Shown here piece after piece: positions 48,022-57,341 of a DNA stretch of 64,000 nt. The notes beneath the pieces were generated by a model. It did not search any database. It was given only the letters and a program-made list of their open reading frames with translations, and was not told the DNA's origin. The position numbers and the translations under genes are program-made. Every line of letters starts with the position of its first letter. The stretch's first letter is position 1. The stretch lies in contig AZWL01000001.1 in the NCBI GenBank assembly GCA_000514715.1, positions 62,186-126,185 on the forward strand, in the 5' to 3' direction. This stretch comes from Streptomyces sp. CNH099 (GTDB lineage Bacteria; Actinomycetota; Actinomycetes; Streptomycetales; Streptomycetaceae).

Positions 48022-49401
48022 CTACGCGCCGGTGTCCCCGGGCGGGGCGCCGAACGCCACCTCGCCGCCGGCCTCCGCGCTGTAGGGCCCCGGCCCGCGC
48101 ACGGCGGCCGGGATGCCGGGCGCGGGCGAGCGCTGGGACATGACCTGGCGGCCGTCGACGCGGACCTCGTAGGTGATCTCGCCGTGGTGGGAGAGGTCGA
48201 GGCTGTAGGCGGCGGAGCCGTTCTCCCTGGGGACCTTGACGGTCTTGCGCCAGGGCAGGGAGACGTCCTTGAGCGTCTCGGGCTTCCGGTTGACGGCGTA
48301 CGTCAGCTTCTCGACGGGGCCGTCGCCGGTGAGGGCGAACTCCACCGTGACCGGCTCGGGCGGGGGCTCCGTCTCGGGCTCGGGCTCGGGCCGCCCGGAC
48401 GGCGGGGTGGAGCCCCGGGCCGCCGGGCTGGCGTTCCCCTCCGCCGGCGGGCGCTGCCCGTCCTCGCGCAGGGCCAGCAGCACGGCGGCGCCGGCGCCGG
48501 CCGCGACGGCCGCCGCGGCGCCCAGGAGCAGGCGGCGCCGGGGGGAGCCGGACGGCGCCAGCGGCGGGTTGGCGGCCTCGCCGGCGTGGGCGTCGATCGC
48601 CGCGAGGACCGGCGCGGGCAGCCAGGCGGCGGGCGGGGTGCCCGGCCCGGGGTCGCGGGCGAGGCGTTCGCCGAGCTCCGCGGGCGTCGGGCGTTCGGCG
48701 GGATCAAGGCGGCGGCAGTCGGCGATGAGCGTGCGCAGGGCGGCGTCGTCGGGATCGGGGGCGGAGCCGGGGGGCGCGTCGTCCCCGGTCCCGGCGCGGG
48801 CGCAGGCGTACGCGAGCGTCGAGCCCAGCGAGTACACGTCGGACGCCGGCCCGGCCGGGGCGCCGGCGACCTGCTCGGGCGACATGAAGCCGGGCGTGCC
48901 CGCGAGTGCCGCGGGCTGCGCCGCGGCGGCGATGCCGAAGTCGACGAGCTTGGGTCCGTCGGCGGTGAGCAGCACGTTGGCCGGCTTGACGTCCCGGTGT
49001 ACGACCCCGGCGCGGTGCACCGCGACCAGCGCCTCCGCGAGCCCGGCGGCCAGCCGGCGGACCGAGGGGCCGGGCAGCGGGCCGAACCGCTCCACCGCCT
49101 CGTGCAGCGGGACGGACGGCACGAACTCCGTCGCCATCCACGGCACCCGGCCGTCGGGGTCCGCGCCGACGACCGGCGGGCTGTGCACCCCGCCCGCGGC
49201 GGCGGTGGCGGCCACCTCGCGCACGAAGTGGTCCCGGGCCTCCGGCCGGCGCGCCCGCTCGGCGTGCACGACCTTCACGGCCACCAGCCGGCCGCCGCGG
49301 GAGCGGCCGAGGTAGACGACGGCCGTGGCGCCGCTGCCGAGGCGCGCCAGGATGCGGTGCCCTCCCAGCGAGCGGGGGTCGTCGTGCTCAAGGGGCTCCA
49401 C
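48022..49401 (-). CDS. Membrane Ser/Thr protein kinase (PASTA-less, short extracellular domain)
   Basis: 459 residues. Kinase domain (1-265): RLGSGATAVVYLG, VAVKVV, GVVHRDVKPANVLL, LVDFGIAA and GTPGFMSPEQVAG. A membrane helix (RRRLLLGAAAAVAAGAGAAV, LLAL) follows, then a Pro/Glu linker and a roughly 110-residue outer domain (VTVEFALTGDGPVEKLTYAV; GEITYEVRVDGRQVMSQ). It is predicted to sense an outer signal and phosphorylate cytoplasmic targets. GTG start overlaps the 3' end of the second kinase gene by 14 nt. The FHA gene downstream is a likely partner. Confidence 0.93.
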   Translation of the reverse strand: MEPLEHDDPRSLGGHRILARLGSGATAVVYLGRSRGGRLVAVKVVHAERARRPEARDHFVREVAATAAAGGVHSPPVVGADPDGRVPWMATEFVPSVPLHEAVERFGPLPGPSVRRLAAGLAEALVAVHRAGVVHRDVKPANVLLTADGPKLVDFGIAAAAQPAALAGTPGFMSPEQVAGAPAGPASDVYSLGSTLAYACARAGTGDDAPPGSAPDPDDAALRTLIADCRRLDPAERPTPAELGERLARDPGPGTPPAAWLPAPVLAAIDAHAGEAANPPLAPSGSPRRRLLLGAAAAVAAGAGAAVLLALREDGQRPPAEGNASPAARGSTPPSGRPEPEPETEPPPEPVTVEFALTGDGPVEKLTYAVNRKPETLKDVSLPWRKTVKVPRENGSAAYSLDLSHHGEITYEVRVDGRQVMSQRSPAPGIPAAVRGPGPYSAEAGGEVAFGAPPGDTGA

Positions 49402-51628
49402 TCGTGCCTCCGTTCGGCCGGCGTGGGGTGGGGGGTCTGAGGGCTTCCACGTACCCGTTCGCCAGACCGGCGAACACCAGTCCGGCGGCGTGTGCGGTGC
49501 GGCCGCCGGCGGGCTCGGCGCCGGCGTACGTCCACAGCACGCCGCCGTCGGCCGGATCCAGAGCGTACAGCCGCCGGCCGGAGCCCGCGGCGCCGTTGCC
49601 GGCCCCGTCCCCCGAACCGCCGGCCCAGACGTGGACCGCGCCGCCGGCGAGGCCGAGGAACCGGGTGCTCGACCGCGACCAGGCGAGGTCGCCGGTGTCC
49701 GCGCGCAGCGCGCGGAGGTGGCCGTTCGGCTCGCTGACGTAGAGCAGGCCGCCGCCGGCGGCGTGGACGGTGCTGGGATACGTCATCCGCTGCTCCCAGA
49801 CGACGGTGCGGTCCTCGGCGGCGAGGGCGACGAGGCGGAGGTACGCGTCGCAGACGAAGGCGAGGCCGTCCGAGGCGAGGACGGCGGTGGTGTCCTCGGC
49901 CGGGTGCCGCCAGCGCCGGTCCCCGCCGGCGGCGTCGAGGGCGGTGACCGACTCGCCGTCGGCGGCGAGCACGAACCCGGAGCCGGTGGTGAGGGAGAAG
50001 GCCGTCGTCTCCGCGGTCCAGCGCCGCCCGCCGCCGCGGGTGTCGAGGGCGACGACGCCGTCGGCGCCGACGTAGGTGAGCCCGTCGGCGGCGGCCACGG
50101 CGTGCACAAACCCGAACTCCCGCCGGTGCGTCCAGCGTTCGCCGCCCGAGGCGGGGTCGAGGGCCCGCACCCGCTGGTTCTCGCCCCCGTCCGGGCCGAC
50201 CAGGTACGCCGTGCCGTCTCCGGCGGCGAACTCGCCGTCCGCGCCCGAACCCCAGCGGCGCCGCCACAACTCGTCGCCCGTACGCGGGTCGAGGGCCCGC
50301 ACGCCGCCCTCGTCGCCGCCGTGGACGAGGACCGTCCCGCCGGCGACGTGGATGGCGGGGGCGGCCGCGTCGGGGGCGCGGACCCGTACCCGCCAGGCGC
50401 GTTCGGCCTCGGGGTGCGGCGCGGCCCCCTCCCCGGGGTCCCGGCGCGCACGGGGGCCGCCGGAGGGCCCGTCGCCGTCGGAGTCGCCCAGCAGCGGGCG
50501 CGCGAGGGCCGCCGCGCCGGCGGCACCGGCGGCGGACAGGGCGACGAGCAGTGCGCGGCGCCGGGGCGGGGACGCGCCGTCGCCGGGCGCTGCCCGCTCC
50601 CGCGGCCGGCCCGCGCCCTCCGCCGTGCCCGTGGCTCCCGCCGGACCGGCCGCTCCCGTCGCACCGGCCGCCGTCTCGGCGGTCTCGGCGAACGGGTCCG
50701 CGGTCGGCTCCCCGGGCCGTACCGCCGCGCCGGAGTCCGCGCGTGCCCACGGGGCCCGGGCGGTGCGGGCGTCGATCGCCTCCGCGAGCGCGGCGGGCAG
50801 CCAGCGTGTGCCGTGCACCGTCCCCGCGGGCTCTCCCAGCAGGTCCAGCAGCGCCGCGGCGGCCGGCCGGCGGCGCGGGTCGGGGCGCAGGCAGGCCCCG
50901 ACGACGGCCCGCAGCCGGCGGTCCGTCACCCCGGCGAGGTCGGCCTGCCCGCGCTGGATGCGCTGCAGCGTGTCGACCCGGTTGCCCGCGTCGAACGGCC
51001 CCCGGCCCGCCGTGGCGAACGCGAGCACCGAGCCGAGCGCGAACACGTCGGCCGCGGGCCCGGCGCGCCCGCCGGCCGCCTGCTCCGGCGACATGAACCC
51101 GGGCGTGCCGAGGAGCGCGCCGTCCTGGGTGAGCGTCGCGGAGTCCTCGGGGCGGGCGATGCCGAAGTCGATCACGCGCGGGCCGCCGGGGGTGAGCATG
51201 ATGTTGCCGGGCTTGAGGTCGCGGTGCACCAGCTCGGCGCCGTGGATCCCGGCCAGCGCCTCCGCCAGCGCCACGGCCAGCAGCCGCACCACGGCGGCGG
51301 GCAGCGCGCCGAACGCGCCGACGGCCTCGTCGAGCGAGAGGCCCGGCAGGTACGCGGTCGCCAGCCAGGGCGGCTCCGCGTCCGGGTCGGCGTCGACCAG
51401 CGGCGCGGTGTACGCGCCGGTCACCGTACGGGCGGCGGCCACCTCGCGGCGGAAGCGGACGCGGTAGCGGCCGTCGCGGACCAGGCCGGGGCGTACGACC
51501 TTGACCGCGACGAGCGTCCCGGCGGGCGAGCGGCCGAGGTACACGACGCCCATCCCGCCGGCCCCCAGCCGCTCCAGCACGCGGTACCCGCCGATCTCGC
51601 GCGGGTCGCCGCGCTCCAGCTCCGCCAA
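49388..51628 (-). CDS. Membrane Ser/Thr protein kinase with PQQ-like beta-propeller sensor
   Basis: 746 residues. Kinase domain (1-270): RLGAGGMGVVYLG, VAVKVVRPGLV, ELVHRDLKPGNIML, VIDFGIAR, LLGTPGFMSPEQAAG. Then an Ala/Gly/Pro linker, a membrane helix (RRRALLVALSAAGAAGAAAL), and an outer PQQ/WD-like propeller (GVRALDPRTGDELWRRR; RVRALDPASGGERWTH; LRALRADTGDLAWSRSST; LYALDPADGGVLWTYAG). TTG start at 51628 is chosen because GGAGG lies 7 nt upstream and the kinase domain begins soon after. Co-transcribed with the kinase gene that overlaps its end. Confidence 0.92.
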   Translation of the reverse strand: MAELERGDPREIGGYRVLERLGAGGMGVVYLGRSPAGTLVAVKVVRPGLVRDGRYRVRFRREVAAARTVTGAYTAPLVDADPDAEPPWLATAYLPGLSLDEAVGAFGALPAAVVRLLAVALAEALAGIHGAELVHRDLKPGNIMLTPGGPRVIDFGIARPEDSATLTQDGALLGTPGFMSPEQAAGGRAGPAADVFALGSVLAFATAGRGPFDAGNRVDTLQRIQRGQADLAGVTDRRLRAVVGACLRPDPRRRPAAAALLDLLGEPAGTVHGTRWLPAALAEAIDARTARAPWARADSGAAVRPGEPTADPFAETAETAAGATGAAGPAGATGTAEGAGRPRERAAPGDGASPPRRRALLVALSAAGAAGAAALARPLLGDSDGDGPSGGPRARRDPGEGAAPHPEAERAWRVRVRAPDAAAPAIHVAGGTVLVHGGDEGGVRALDPRTGDELWRRRWGSGADGEFAAGDGTAYLVGPDGGENQRVRALDPASGGERWTHRREFGFVHAVAAADGLTYVGADGVVALDTRGGGRRWTAETTAFSLTTGSGFVLAADGESVTALDAAGGDRRWRHPAEDTTAVLASDGLAFVCDAYLRLVALAAEDRTVVWEQRMTYPSTVHAAGGGLLYVSEPNGHLRALRADTGDLAWSRSSTRFLGLAGGAVHVWAGGSGDGAGNGAAGSGRRLYALDPADGGVLWTYAGAEPAGGRTAHAAGLVFAGLANGYVEALRPPTPRRPNGGTSGAP

Positions 51629-51743
51629 CGCGCCGCCTCCCCTCCGCGCCCCGGCCGCCGCGCCCGGCCCGCCGTGCCGTGCCGCCAGCGGAAGCGTAGG
51701 CCCACCGGGCGTGTTCCGTTCACCCGCCGGTGGCAGACTGGCG

Positions 51744-51770
51744 GCGGGTGCGGGCGACGCCCGCACCCGC
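51744..51770. promoter_or_regulatory. 27-nt near-perfect palindrome before glutathione peroxidase gene
   Basis: GCGGGTGCGGGCG, one A, then its exact reverse complement, 35 nt before the ATG. It could be an operator or a 5'-leader hairpin that controls the peroxidase; I cannot decide which. Confidence 0.5.
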
Positions 51771-51805
51771 ACGACGACCGGAACGCGGAAAGGACCTGCT
51801 TGCCC

Positions 51806-52294
51806 ATGAGCGTCTACGACGTCGAGCTGCGCACCCTGGCCGGCGAGCCCGCCTCGCTGGAGCGATTCCGGGGGACCGCGGTGCTCGCGGTCAACGTGGC
51901 GTCGAAGTGCGGGCTCACGCCCCAGTACGCCGGCCTGGAGAAGCTGCACGAGCGGTACGCGGCCCGGGGGTTCACGGTCGCGGGCTTCCCGTGCAACCAG
52001 TTCGGCGGCCAGGAGCCGGGCACGGCCGAGGAGATCGCGACGTTCTGCTCGGCGACGTACGGGGTGACCTTCCCGATGTTCGAGAAGGTCGAGGTGAACG
52101 GCCCGGAGCGGCACCCGCTGTACCGGGAGCTGGTGCAGACGCCGGACGCCGACGGGGCGGCCGGCGACGTGCAGTGGAACTTCGAGAAGTTCCTTCTGGA
52201 CCCCGCGGGCAAGCCCGTCGCCCGGTTCCGCCCGCAGACCGCGCCGGACGACGCCGCGCTCCTCGCGGCGGTCGAGTCCGTCCTGCCGGGCTGA
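51806..52294 (+). CDS. Glutathione peroxidase family thiol peroxidase
   Basis: 162 residues. Non-selenium GPx fold with peroxidatic Cys in NVASKCGLTPQY, FPCNQFGGQEPG (Gln, and a second Cys that may be resolving) and VQWNFEKFLLD (Trp and Asn of the catalytic tetrad). It reduces peroxides, most likely with thioredoxin or mycothiol-linked partners. Divergent from the kinase operon with a large palindrome between. Confidence 0.95.
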   Translation: MSVYDVELRTLAGEPASLERFRGTAVLAVNVASKCGLTPQYAGLEKLHERYAARGFTVAGFPCNQFGGQEPGTAEEIATFCSATYGVTFPMFEKVEVNGPERHPLYRELVQTPDADGAAGDVQWNFEKFLLDPAGKPVARFRPQTAPDDAALLAAVESVLPG

Positions 52295-52413
52295 CCGGCC
52301 GGCCCCGGGGACGACCGTCCGCGGGCCACGGGGCGGGGGCGGATGCCACGAGTGTGCAACGATCGCCCGGTCGGCCCGGTGTCCGGTGCCCGCGCGCTGC
52401 GACCGTGGCGCGT

Positions 52414-53877
52414 ATGATCCGCCGCACCACGCCGTCCGCGCTCGTCCTGTCCCCTCTGCTCGTGCTCGCCGCCGCGTGCGGCGGCGGCGCCGGGGACGGG
52501 ACGCCGTCCCCCGCGGCGGACGCTGCGTCGCGGGCCGGCGTGCCCGCGCCCCCGGCCGCGACCCGGGCCCCGGCGCCCGGCGAGGGCTCGCAGGACCCGG
52601 ACGACCTCAACGGCGACGGCCACCGCGACCTCCTCGTCCCCGTCTTCCTCGGCGCCGATCCCGAGACCGCCGAGGAGTGCGTCGGCGTCGTCTACGGCTC
52701 GGCCGACGGCCTCGACCCGGCATTCCACACCGTGCACCGGCGCGCCGACCTCGGCCTGCCGGACGCACCCGCCGACCTCCCCGGGCCCGCCCGCCTCTCG
52801 GTGGACCACGTGGTGACCGCCGATCTGGACGACGACGGGTTCCCCGACTTCGTCACGACGGCCCGGGGGCCCGGGCAGGCGGAGGGGGCCGGGCGGGAGC
52901 GGCTCCACGTGAGCTTCGGCGGCCCGCGCCGGCCCGTCGCGGACCCCGTCACGACCGCCGTGCACCTGCCGGCCGACGGGCAGGGAGTGGACTCGGTGGT
53001 GCGCGGCGACTTCGACGGCGACGGCCACCACGACCTGGCGGCGCAGCAGCCGGGCGCCACGGGCGGGCGGCTGGCGGTGCTGTACGGCCCCTTCACCCGG
53101 GCCGGCGAGCCCGCGCGCGTCGACACCGGCCTGCCGTACGGCGAGGGCACCCTCGTCGCGGACCGGATCGACCCCTCCGGCGAGCCGCGGGCGACCTCGC
53201 TGCTGCGGCGCGGAGAGGCCGACGGCGGGCAGGCTGCCAACACCCTCTACCCCGCCCGCCCGGGCGAGGGGCTGTCCGGCGAGGTCCGCGAGCTGCAGCT
53301 CGGCAGCGCCCACGCCTTCGGGGACTTCGACGGCGACGGCAGCCGCGACGTCGCCGTGGGCGACGACGGCGGCCGCAACAACGAGCCGGGCTACGGGACG
53401 GAGGAGCCGGAGGTCGCCGGCAAGGCCACCGTCTACCCCGGCGACGGCGGCGGGCCGGCCGTCCTCGACCTGCCCGGGCCGCCGCCCGGCGAGGGCGGCT
53501 CCTCGTACGGCCCCGGCGGCTTCGCCGCCGCCGACCCGGACGGCGACGGCCGCGACGGCCTGCTCGTCTCGACGTACGAGGACGCCACGCTCATCGACGG
53601 CGTGCTCCTCGGCGGTGACGAGCGGGTGTCCGTCCTGCGCGAGGGGCCGGCGCGGACCGCGGACGGCCGGAGGACGGCCGCGAAGGACCGCAACGCCCGG
53701 CCCGCGGGCGCCGCGGACTTCGACGGCGACGGAAGGGACGAGCTGATCCTCATCTGGGCGCCCGATCCCCTCTTCGCGCTGTACGGGGAGAAGCCCACGT
53801 ACTGGTGGATCACCGACGGCGCCTCGTCACGGGACGCGACGGCCTTCACCACGACGGAGTTCGCCCCCGGCCCCTGA
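52414..53877 (+). CDS. FG-GAP/VCBS-repeat lipoprotein
   Basis: 487 residues. Lipoprotein signal with lipobox LAAAC, an Ala/Pro-rich tether, then several calcium-binding-type blades (DLNGDGHRDLLV, DLDDDGFPDFVTT, DFDGDGHHDLAAQ, DFDGDGSRDVAVG, DPDGDGRDGLLV, DFDGDGRDELIL). These form an integrin-alpha-like beta-propeller outside the cell. Function unknown; such proteins are abundant in Streptomyces. The start at 52414 lacks a clear ribosome-binding site; GTG at 52405 is possible. Confidence 0.88.
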   Translation: MIRRTTPSALVLSPLLVLAAACGGGAGDGTPSPAADAASRAGVPAPPAATRAPAPGEGSQDPDDLNGDGHRDLLVPVFLGADPETAEECVGVVYGSADGLDPAFHTVHRRADLGLPDAPADLPGPARLSVDHVVTADLDDDGFPDFVTTARGPGQAEGAGRERLHVSFGGPRRPVADPVTTAVHLPADGQGVDSVVRGDFDGDGHHDLAAQQPGATGGRLAVLYGPFTRAGEPARVDTGLPYGEGTLVADRIDPSGEPRATSLLRRGEADGGQAANTLYPARPGEGLSGEVRELQLGSAHAFGDFDGDGSRDVAVGDDGGRNNEPGYGTEEPEVAGKATVYPGDGGGPAVLDLPGPPPGEGGSSYGPGGFAAADPDGDGRDGLLVSTYEDATLIDGVLLGGDERVSVLREGPARTADGRRTAAKDRNARPAGAADFDGDGRDELILIWAPDPLFALYGEKPTYWWITDGASSRDATAFTTTEFAPGP

Positions 53878-53921
53878 GCCCCGTCCGCGTCCGGCGGCCC
53901 CTGCCCGCCCGGGCGTGGCGG

Positions 53922-55190
53922 TCACGGGACCGGCTCGGTGCGTATCTTCACCGCCGCGGCCAGCCGGTGGCCGTGCGCGACGGCCTCGGCGGCGGTGGCG
54001 CCCCGGGTGAGGACGTGGCCGGCCTTGTCCTCGTTCCAGGTCAGCGGGGACACGACGGCACCGGGCCGCACGTCCAGCCGGAGTTCGACGCACGCCGGGT
54101 CCGCGCGCACCTCCTCGGCCCCGGTCACCTCCACCACCCGGCCCGGCTCCGGCGTGAGGAACCGCACGGCCGCACCGCCCCGCGGCTCCGGCGAGGCGGC
54201 GAGCGGGGCCAGGACGCCGAGCCCGGCGGCCAGCGCGTACCGCTCCATGTCGACGCCGTAGGCGATCTCCGTCAGCTCGTTGATCCGGTCGCCGCCGACG
54301 CGGTTGTGCGACTCGACGATCCGCGGGCCGCGGGAGGTCAGCTTGACCTCGGTGTGCCCGGGGCCGTTGCGCAGGCCGACCGCGTCGAGGAAGTCCGCGA
54401 CCAGCCGCGCGACCTCGCGCAGCACGCCGGCCGGGACACCGCTGGGCTGCGCGTGCCCGGTCTCGACGAAGCCGCCGCCGCCCGTCTCCTTGTCGGTGAC
54501 CGCGACCACCACGTGCCGGCCGTCGAAGCTCAGGGTCTCCACGCTGATCTCCGGGCCGTCCAGGTACTCCTCCATCAGGAACTCCTCGAAGGCGCCGGCG
54601 TCGGTGAGGTCGCGGGCGGTCCAGCCGCCGGCGAGCGCCCGGAACCGTTCGGCGACGCCGTCCACGTCCGCCTGGTCGCGGACGCGGAACACCCCCAGGC
54701 TGCCCGACTCGCGGACCGGCTTGACGATGACGGGAAGCCCGTGCTCCGCCGCGAAGTCCCGGACGTCCTGCGCGGAGCGGCCGACCGCGGAGGCCACCGG
54801 GCTGACGCCGCGCGCGGCCAGGTGCCGGCGCATCCGCCCCTTGTCCAGCAGCAGTTCCACGGTCTCGACGGACTCGCCGCCCAGCCCGAGCGCCTCGTTG
54901 ATCCGCGCCGCCGGCAGCAGGCCCAGCTCGAACAGCGAGACCGCCGCCCGCACCGGATACGCGGCGTGCAGCGCCCGCACCAGCGGCAGGAGCCGGTCCG
55001 TGTCCCCGTAGTCGACGAGCAGCGCCCGGTCGACGTACGGCCAGTGGCCGCTGTCGTACGCGTCCGGGAACTGGACGTGCGCCACGTCCAGGCCGAGGTC
55101 CCGGGCCTTCCGCACATGCGCGAGCCGGCCGCCGACGACCACGACGCGGGGGCGTCCGGCGGCGGCCGCCTGGGACCGTGCACTGTCCAT
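53922..55190 (-). CDS. ATP-grasp ligase (biotin-carboxylase-like), peptide or amino-acid ligase candidate
   Basis: 422 residues. N-terminal PreATP-like part (RPRVVVVGGRLAHVRKARDL), LLDKGRMRRHLAARGVSPVA, LPVIVKPVRESGSLGVFRVR, FLMEEYLDGPEISVETLSFD and HTEVKLTSRGPRIVESHNRV, GGDRINEL (metal and ATP ligands). C-terminal part continues to KIRTEPVP. The group includes L-amino acid ligases and enzymes of peptide natural products. Its ATG follows AAGGAG. It lies 138 nt after a serine hydrolase gene of the small-peptide operon; a GC-rich hairpin in that gap might separate transcription. Confidence 0.9.
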   Translation of the reverse strand: MDSARSQAAAAGRPRVVVVGGRLAHVRKARDLGLDVAHVQFPDAYDSGHWPYVDRALLVDYGDTDRLLPLVRALHAAYPVRAAVSLFELGLLPAARINEALGLGGESVETVELLLDKGRMRRHLAARGVSPVASAVGRSAQDVRDFAAEHGLPVIVKPVRESGSLGVFRVRDQADVDGVAERFRALAGGWTARDLTDAGAFEEFLMEEYLDGPEISVETLSFDGRHVVVAVTDKETGGGGFVETGHAQPSGVPAGVLREVARLVADFLDAVGLRNGPGHTEVKLTSRGPRIVESHNRVGGDRINELTEIAYGVDMERYALAAGLGVLAPLAASPEPRGGAAVRFLTPEPGRVVEVTGAEEVRADPACVELRLDVRPGAVVSPLTWNEDKAGHVLTRGATAAEAVAHGHRLAAAVKIRTEPVP

Positions 55191-55283
55191 GACCGGCTCC
55201 TTCTTCCGTGCGGTCGATCCCCGCCACGCTACGGCCTGCTCCGGACACTCCGCCTCCGAAATACGGAGCCGCGGCACGGGCCG

Positions 55284-55305
55284 CGCGCGGGCCCCCGCCC
55301 GCGCG
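55284..55305. terminator. Hairpin, 9-bp stem and CCCC loop
   Basis: CGCGCGGGC and GCCCGCGCG lie between the serine hydrolase stop and the ATP-grasp start on the minus strand. It may attenuate rather than end transcription. Confidence 0.4.
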
Positions 55306-55328
55306 TCCCCGGTGCCGGGCGGGTCGGG

Positions 55329-56405
55329 TCACTTCTCCTCGCCGAGGGCCAGCGCCCGCAGCAGCAGGTACGCGGACTGGATGAACCGGCTGCGCAGCGT
55401 GACACCCGAGTTGGTGAGCGCGGCGACGCACACCTCGCGTTCGGGGCTGAAGCCGACGAACGAGGTGCAGCCGCGGGTGGCGCCGCTGTGGAAGTACAGC
55501 GTCGCCCCGGCGAGGGTGCGCACCCCCCACGCCAGCCCCGACTTCTCCTCCTCCTGGCCGGGCAGTCCGCGGATCCGTACGGCCTCCGCCAGCGGAGCCC
55601 GCAGCGGCCGGGGCGCGTCGGGGCCGTCCGGTTCGAGGTGGGCGCGGAGGAAGCGGATCAGGTCGTGGGCGCTGGAGCGCACCGCGCCGGCGCCGGGGAG
55701 CGCCGGGATGAGCCAGGGCGGGCGGCGGCGGCCGTGCCAGTAGCCGATGGCGTACCCGGGGTCCGGGTCGCCCCGGCCGTCGCCGCCGTTCCGGGCCTGC
55801 GGGTCGGGGGCCACGGTGCCGGTGTCGGTGAGCGCCAGCGGGTCGAGCACGCGCCGGCGGAGCAGCGACCCGTAGTCGGTGCCGGCGCCGTCGGCCAGGA
55901 GCCGGCCGAGCAGCCCGACGCCGAAGTTGGAGTACCGGGTGTGGGTGCCGGGCGGGTGGTGCACGACGGCGCGGCCGAGGGCGGGCAGCAGCATCTCGGG
56001 GGTGAACGACCGGTAGGGGTTGGCGAACCAGGACGGCAGCCCGCGGCGGAGCAGCCCGGGCGGGAGCCGCGGCAGGCCGGAGGTGTGGGTCGCGAGATGC
56101 TCGTAGGTGATGGCCCGGCCGTGGCCGCGCGGGAGGGCGACGTACGGGAGGTGTTCGGCGATCCGGCCGGTCAGGCCGACCTCGCCGCGGACCGCGGAGT
56201 CGGCGAGCAGCAGCGCGGTGAAGGTCTTGGTCACCGAGCCGACCTCGAAGCGGGTGCGGTCGGTGACCGACGCGGTGCCCTTGCGGTCGACGCCGCCGCG
56301 GCTCAGCGTGCGGTACGCGCCGGTCACGGACACCGCGACGACCACCGCCGCGCGCCGTTCCGCGGCGGCGGCCACCGCTTCGAGGGGTTCGTCGCGGAGT
56401 CCCAC
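55329..56405 (-). CDS. Serine hydrolase (beta-lactamase/class C PBP-like)
   Basis: 358 residues. SxxK in FEVGSVTKTFTAL, YxN in TRYSNFGVGLL, and a third motif HSG in LYFHSGATRGCTSFVG. HLATHTSGLPRLPPGLL and GYAIGYWHGRRRPPW are typical of the beta-lactamase-related hydrolase family. No signal peptide, so it is cytoplasmic. It may act as esterase, transpeptidase or peptide cyclase. Starts at a GTG 15 nt after the gene before it, inside the small-peptide operon. Confidence 0.9.
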   Translation of the reverse strand: MGLRDEPLEAVAAAAERRAAVVVAVSVTGAYRTLSRGGVDRKGTASVTDRTRFEVGSVTKTFTALLLADSAVRGEVGLTGRIAEHLPYVALPRGHGRAITYEHLATHTSGLPRLPPGLLRRGLPSWFANPYRSFTPEMLLPALGRAVVHHPPGTHTRYSNFGVGLLGRLLADGAGTDYGSLLRRRVLDPLALTDTGTVAPDPQARNGGDGRGDPDPGYAIGYWHGRRRPPWLIPALPGAGAVRSSAHDLIRFLRAHLEPDGPDAPRPLRAPLAEAVRIRGLPGQEEEKSGLAWGVRTLAGATLYFHSGATRGCTSFVGFSPEREVCVAALTNSGVTLRSRFIQSAYLLLRALALGEEK

Positions 56406-56420
56406 GTCGTCGCCGCCCGG

Positions 56421-57341
56421 CTAGGCGCCGCTGCGCGAGAGTGCGGCGGTCGCGGCGGTCACGGCGGCCACGGCGGTGTGGTAGTGGTTGTAGAACCGCA
56501 CGGCGGGGTCCTCCGTGCCCGTCCGGCCGTCGCGCGGCAGCAGCCCGTCCTCGTGCTGTGCGGCGGCCAGCCGCCGCCAGGCGGCCGGGTCGTGGGCCGG
56601 TTCCGGCAGGCAGGCGTCGACGAGGAGGAGTTCGGCGACGAGGTCCCACTCCTCGATCTCCAGCCACACGTCGGTCCACACCGGCAGCCAGGTGGCCAGG
56701 TAGTCCCGCACGTGCGGCGGCAGGCCACGCGGCTCGGCGCCCCAGTCGGTGAGGTGGAAGACGGTGTGGGTCACGTGATACGCCGTCATCCAGTCCATGG
56801 TCCACGGCTCGGGTGTGGCCCCGAGCCACGTGGCCGCGGTGCGCGCGGGCCAGTCGGCCCGGTCGTCGATCCCGATGACCCGGGTCGCGTTGGCCACCGC
56901 CATGCGGCGGTTGGGCACGTGCTCGTACTCGCGGTACGACGCCAGGCCGGTCAGATGGGCGAGGAGCGCCTGCAGCGGCTCGTGGCGGTGGCCGGCGCGG
57001 TGGAAGTGGACGTAGGTCTCCAGCGGGTCGGTCATGGCCGGGAACCGCAGCTGCCGCTCGTAGAGCAGGTCGCCGCCGCGGAGCTGGTCCCAGGCGAAGT
57101 CGAGCAGGTCGCGGGCGGCGCGCCGGTCGGCCTCGTGAAACGGGTCGTCGCGCAGCACCAGCGACGCGGCGAGCGCCAGCTCGCCCAGCGGCTTGTAGAC
57201 GCTGTCGGGTTCGGCCAGTTCGGCCGTGGTGTCCCCGGCGAAGGTGAGCTGCCCGCGGTTGCGGTTCAGCCAGCCCAGCGCCCGGGTGCCGGTGCGGAGC
57301 ATCGTGGCGCGCACCGGCTCCGCCGGCTCGTGGACCGTCAT
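56421..57341 (-). CDS. Unrecognised protein, possibly DUF6895-like, in small-peptide operon
   Basis: 306 residues, predicted mostly helical and soluble (MLRTGTRALGWLNRNRGQLT; YKPLGELALAASLVLRDDPF; LLDFAWDQLRGGDLLYERQL; WDLVAELLLVDACLPEPAHD; RLAAAQHEDGLLPR). The pattern of helical hairpins, FY-H-YHT near the end and Trp-rich stretch recall alpha/alpha-barrel proteins. I think it may belong to DUF6895 but cannot confirm. Its ATG overlaps the upstream stop (ATGA). Function unknown; a role in handling the 65-residue peptide is inference from position. Confidence 0.75.
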   Translation of the reverse strand: MTVHEPAEPVRATMLRTGTRALGWLNRNRGQLTFAGDTTAELAEPDSVYKPLGELALAASLVLRDDPFHEADRRAARDLLDFAWDQLRGGDLLYERQLRFPAMTDPLETYVHFHRAGHRHEPLQALLAHLTGLASYREYEHVPNRRMAVANATRVIGIDDRADWPARTAATWLGATPEPWTMDWMTAYHVTHTVFHLTDWGAEPRGLPPHVRDYLATWLPVWTDVWLEIEEWDLVAELLLVDACLPEPAHDPAAWRRLAAAQHEDGLLPRDGRTGTEDPAVRFYNHYHTAVAAVTAATAALSRSGA

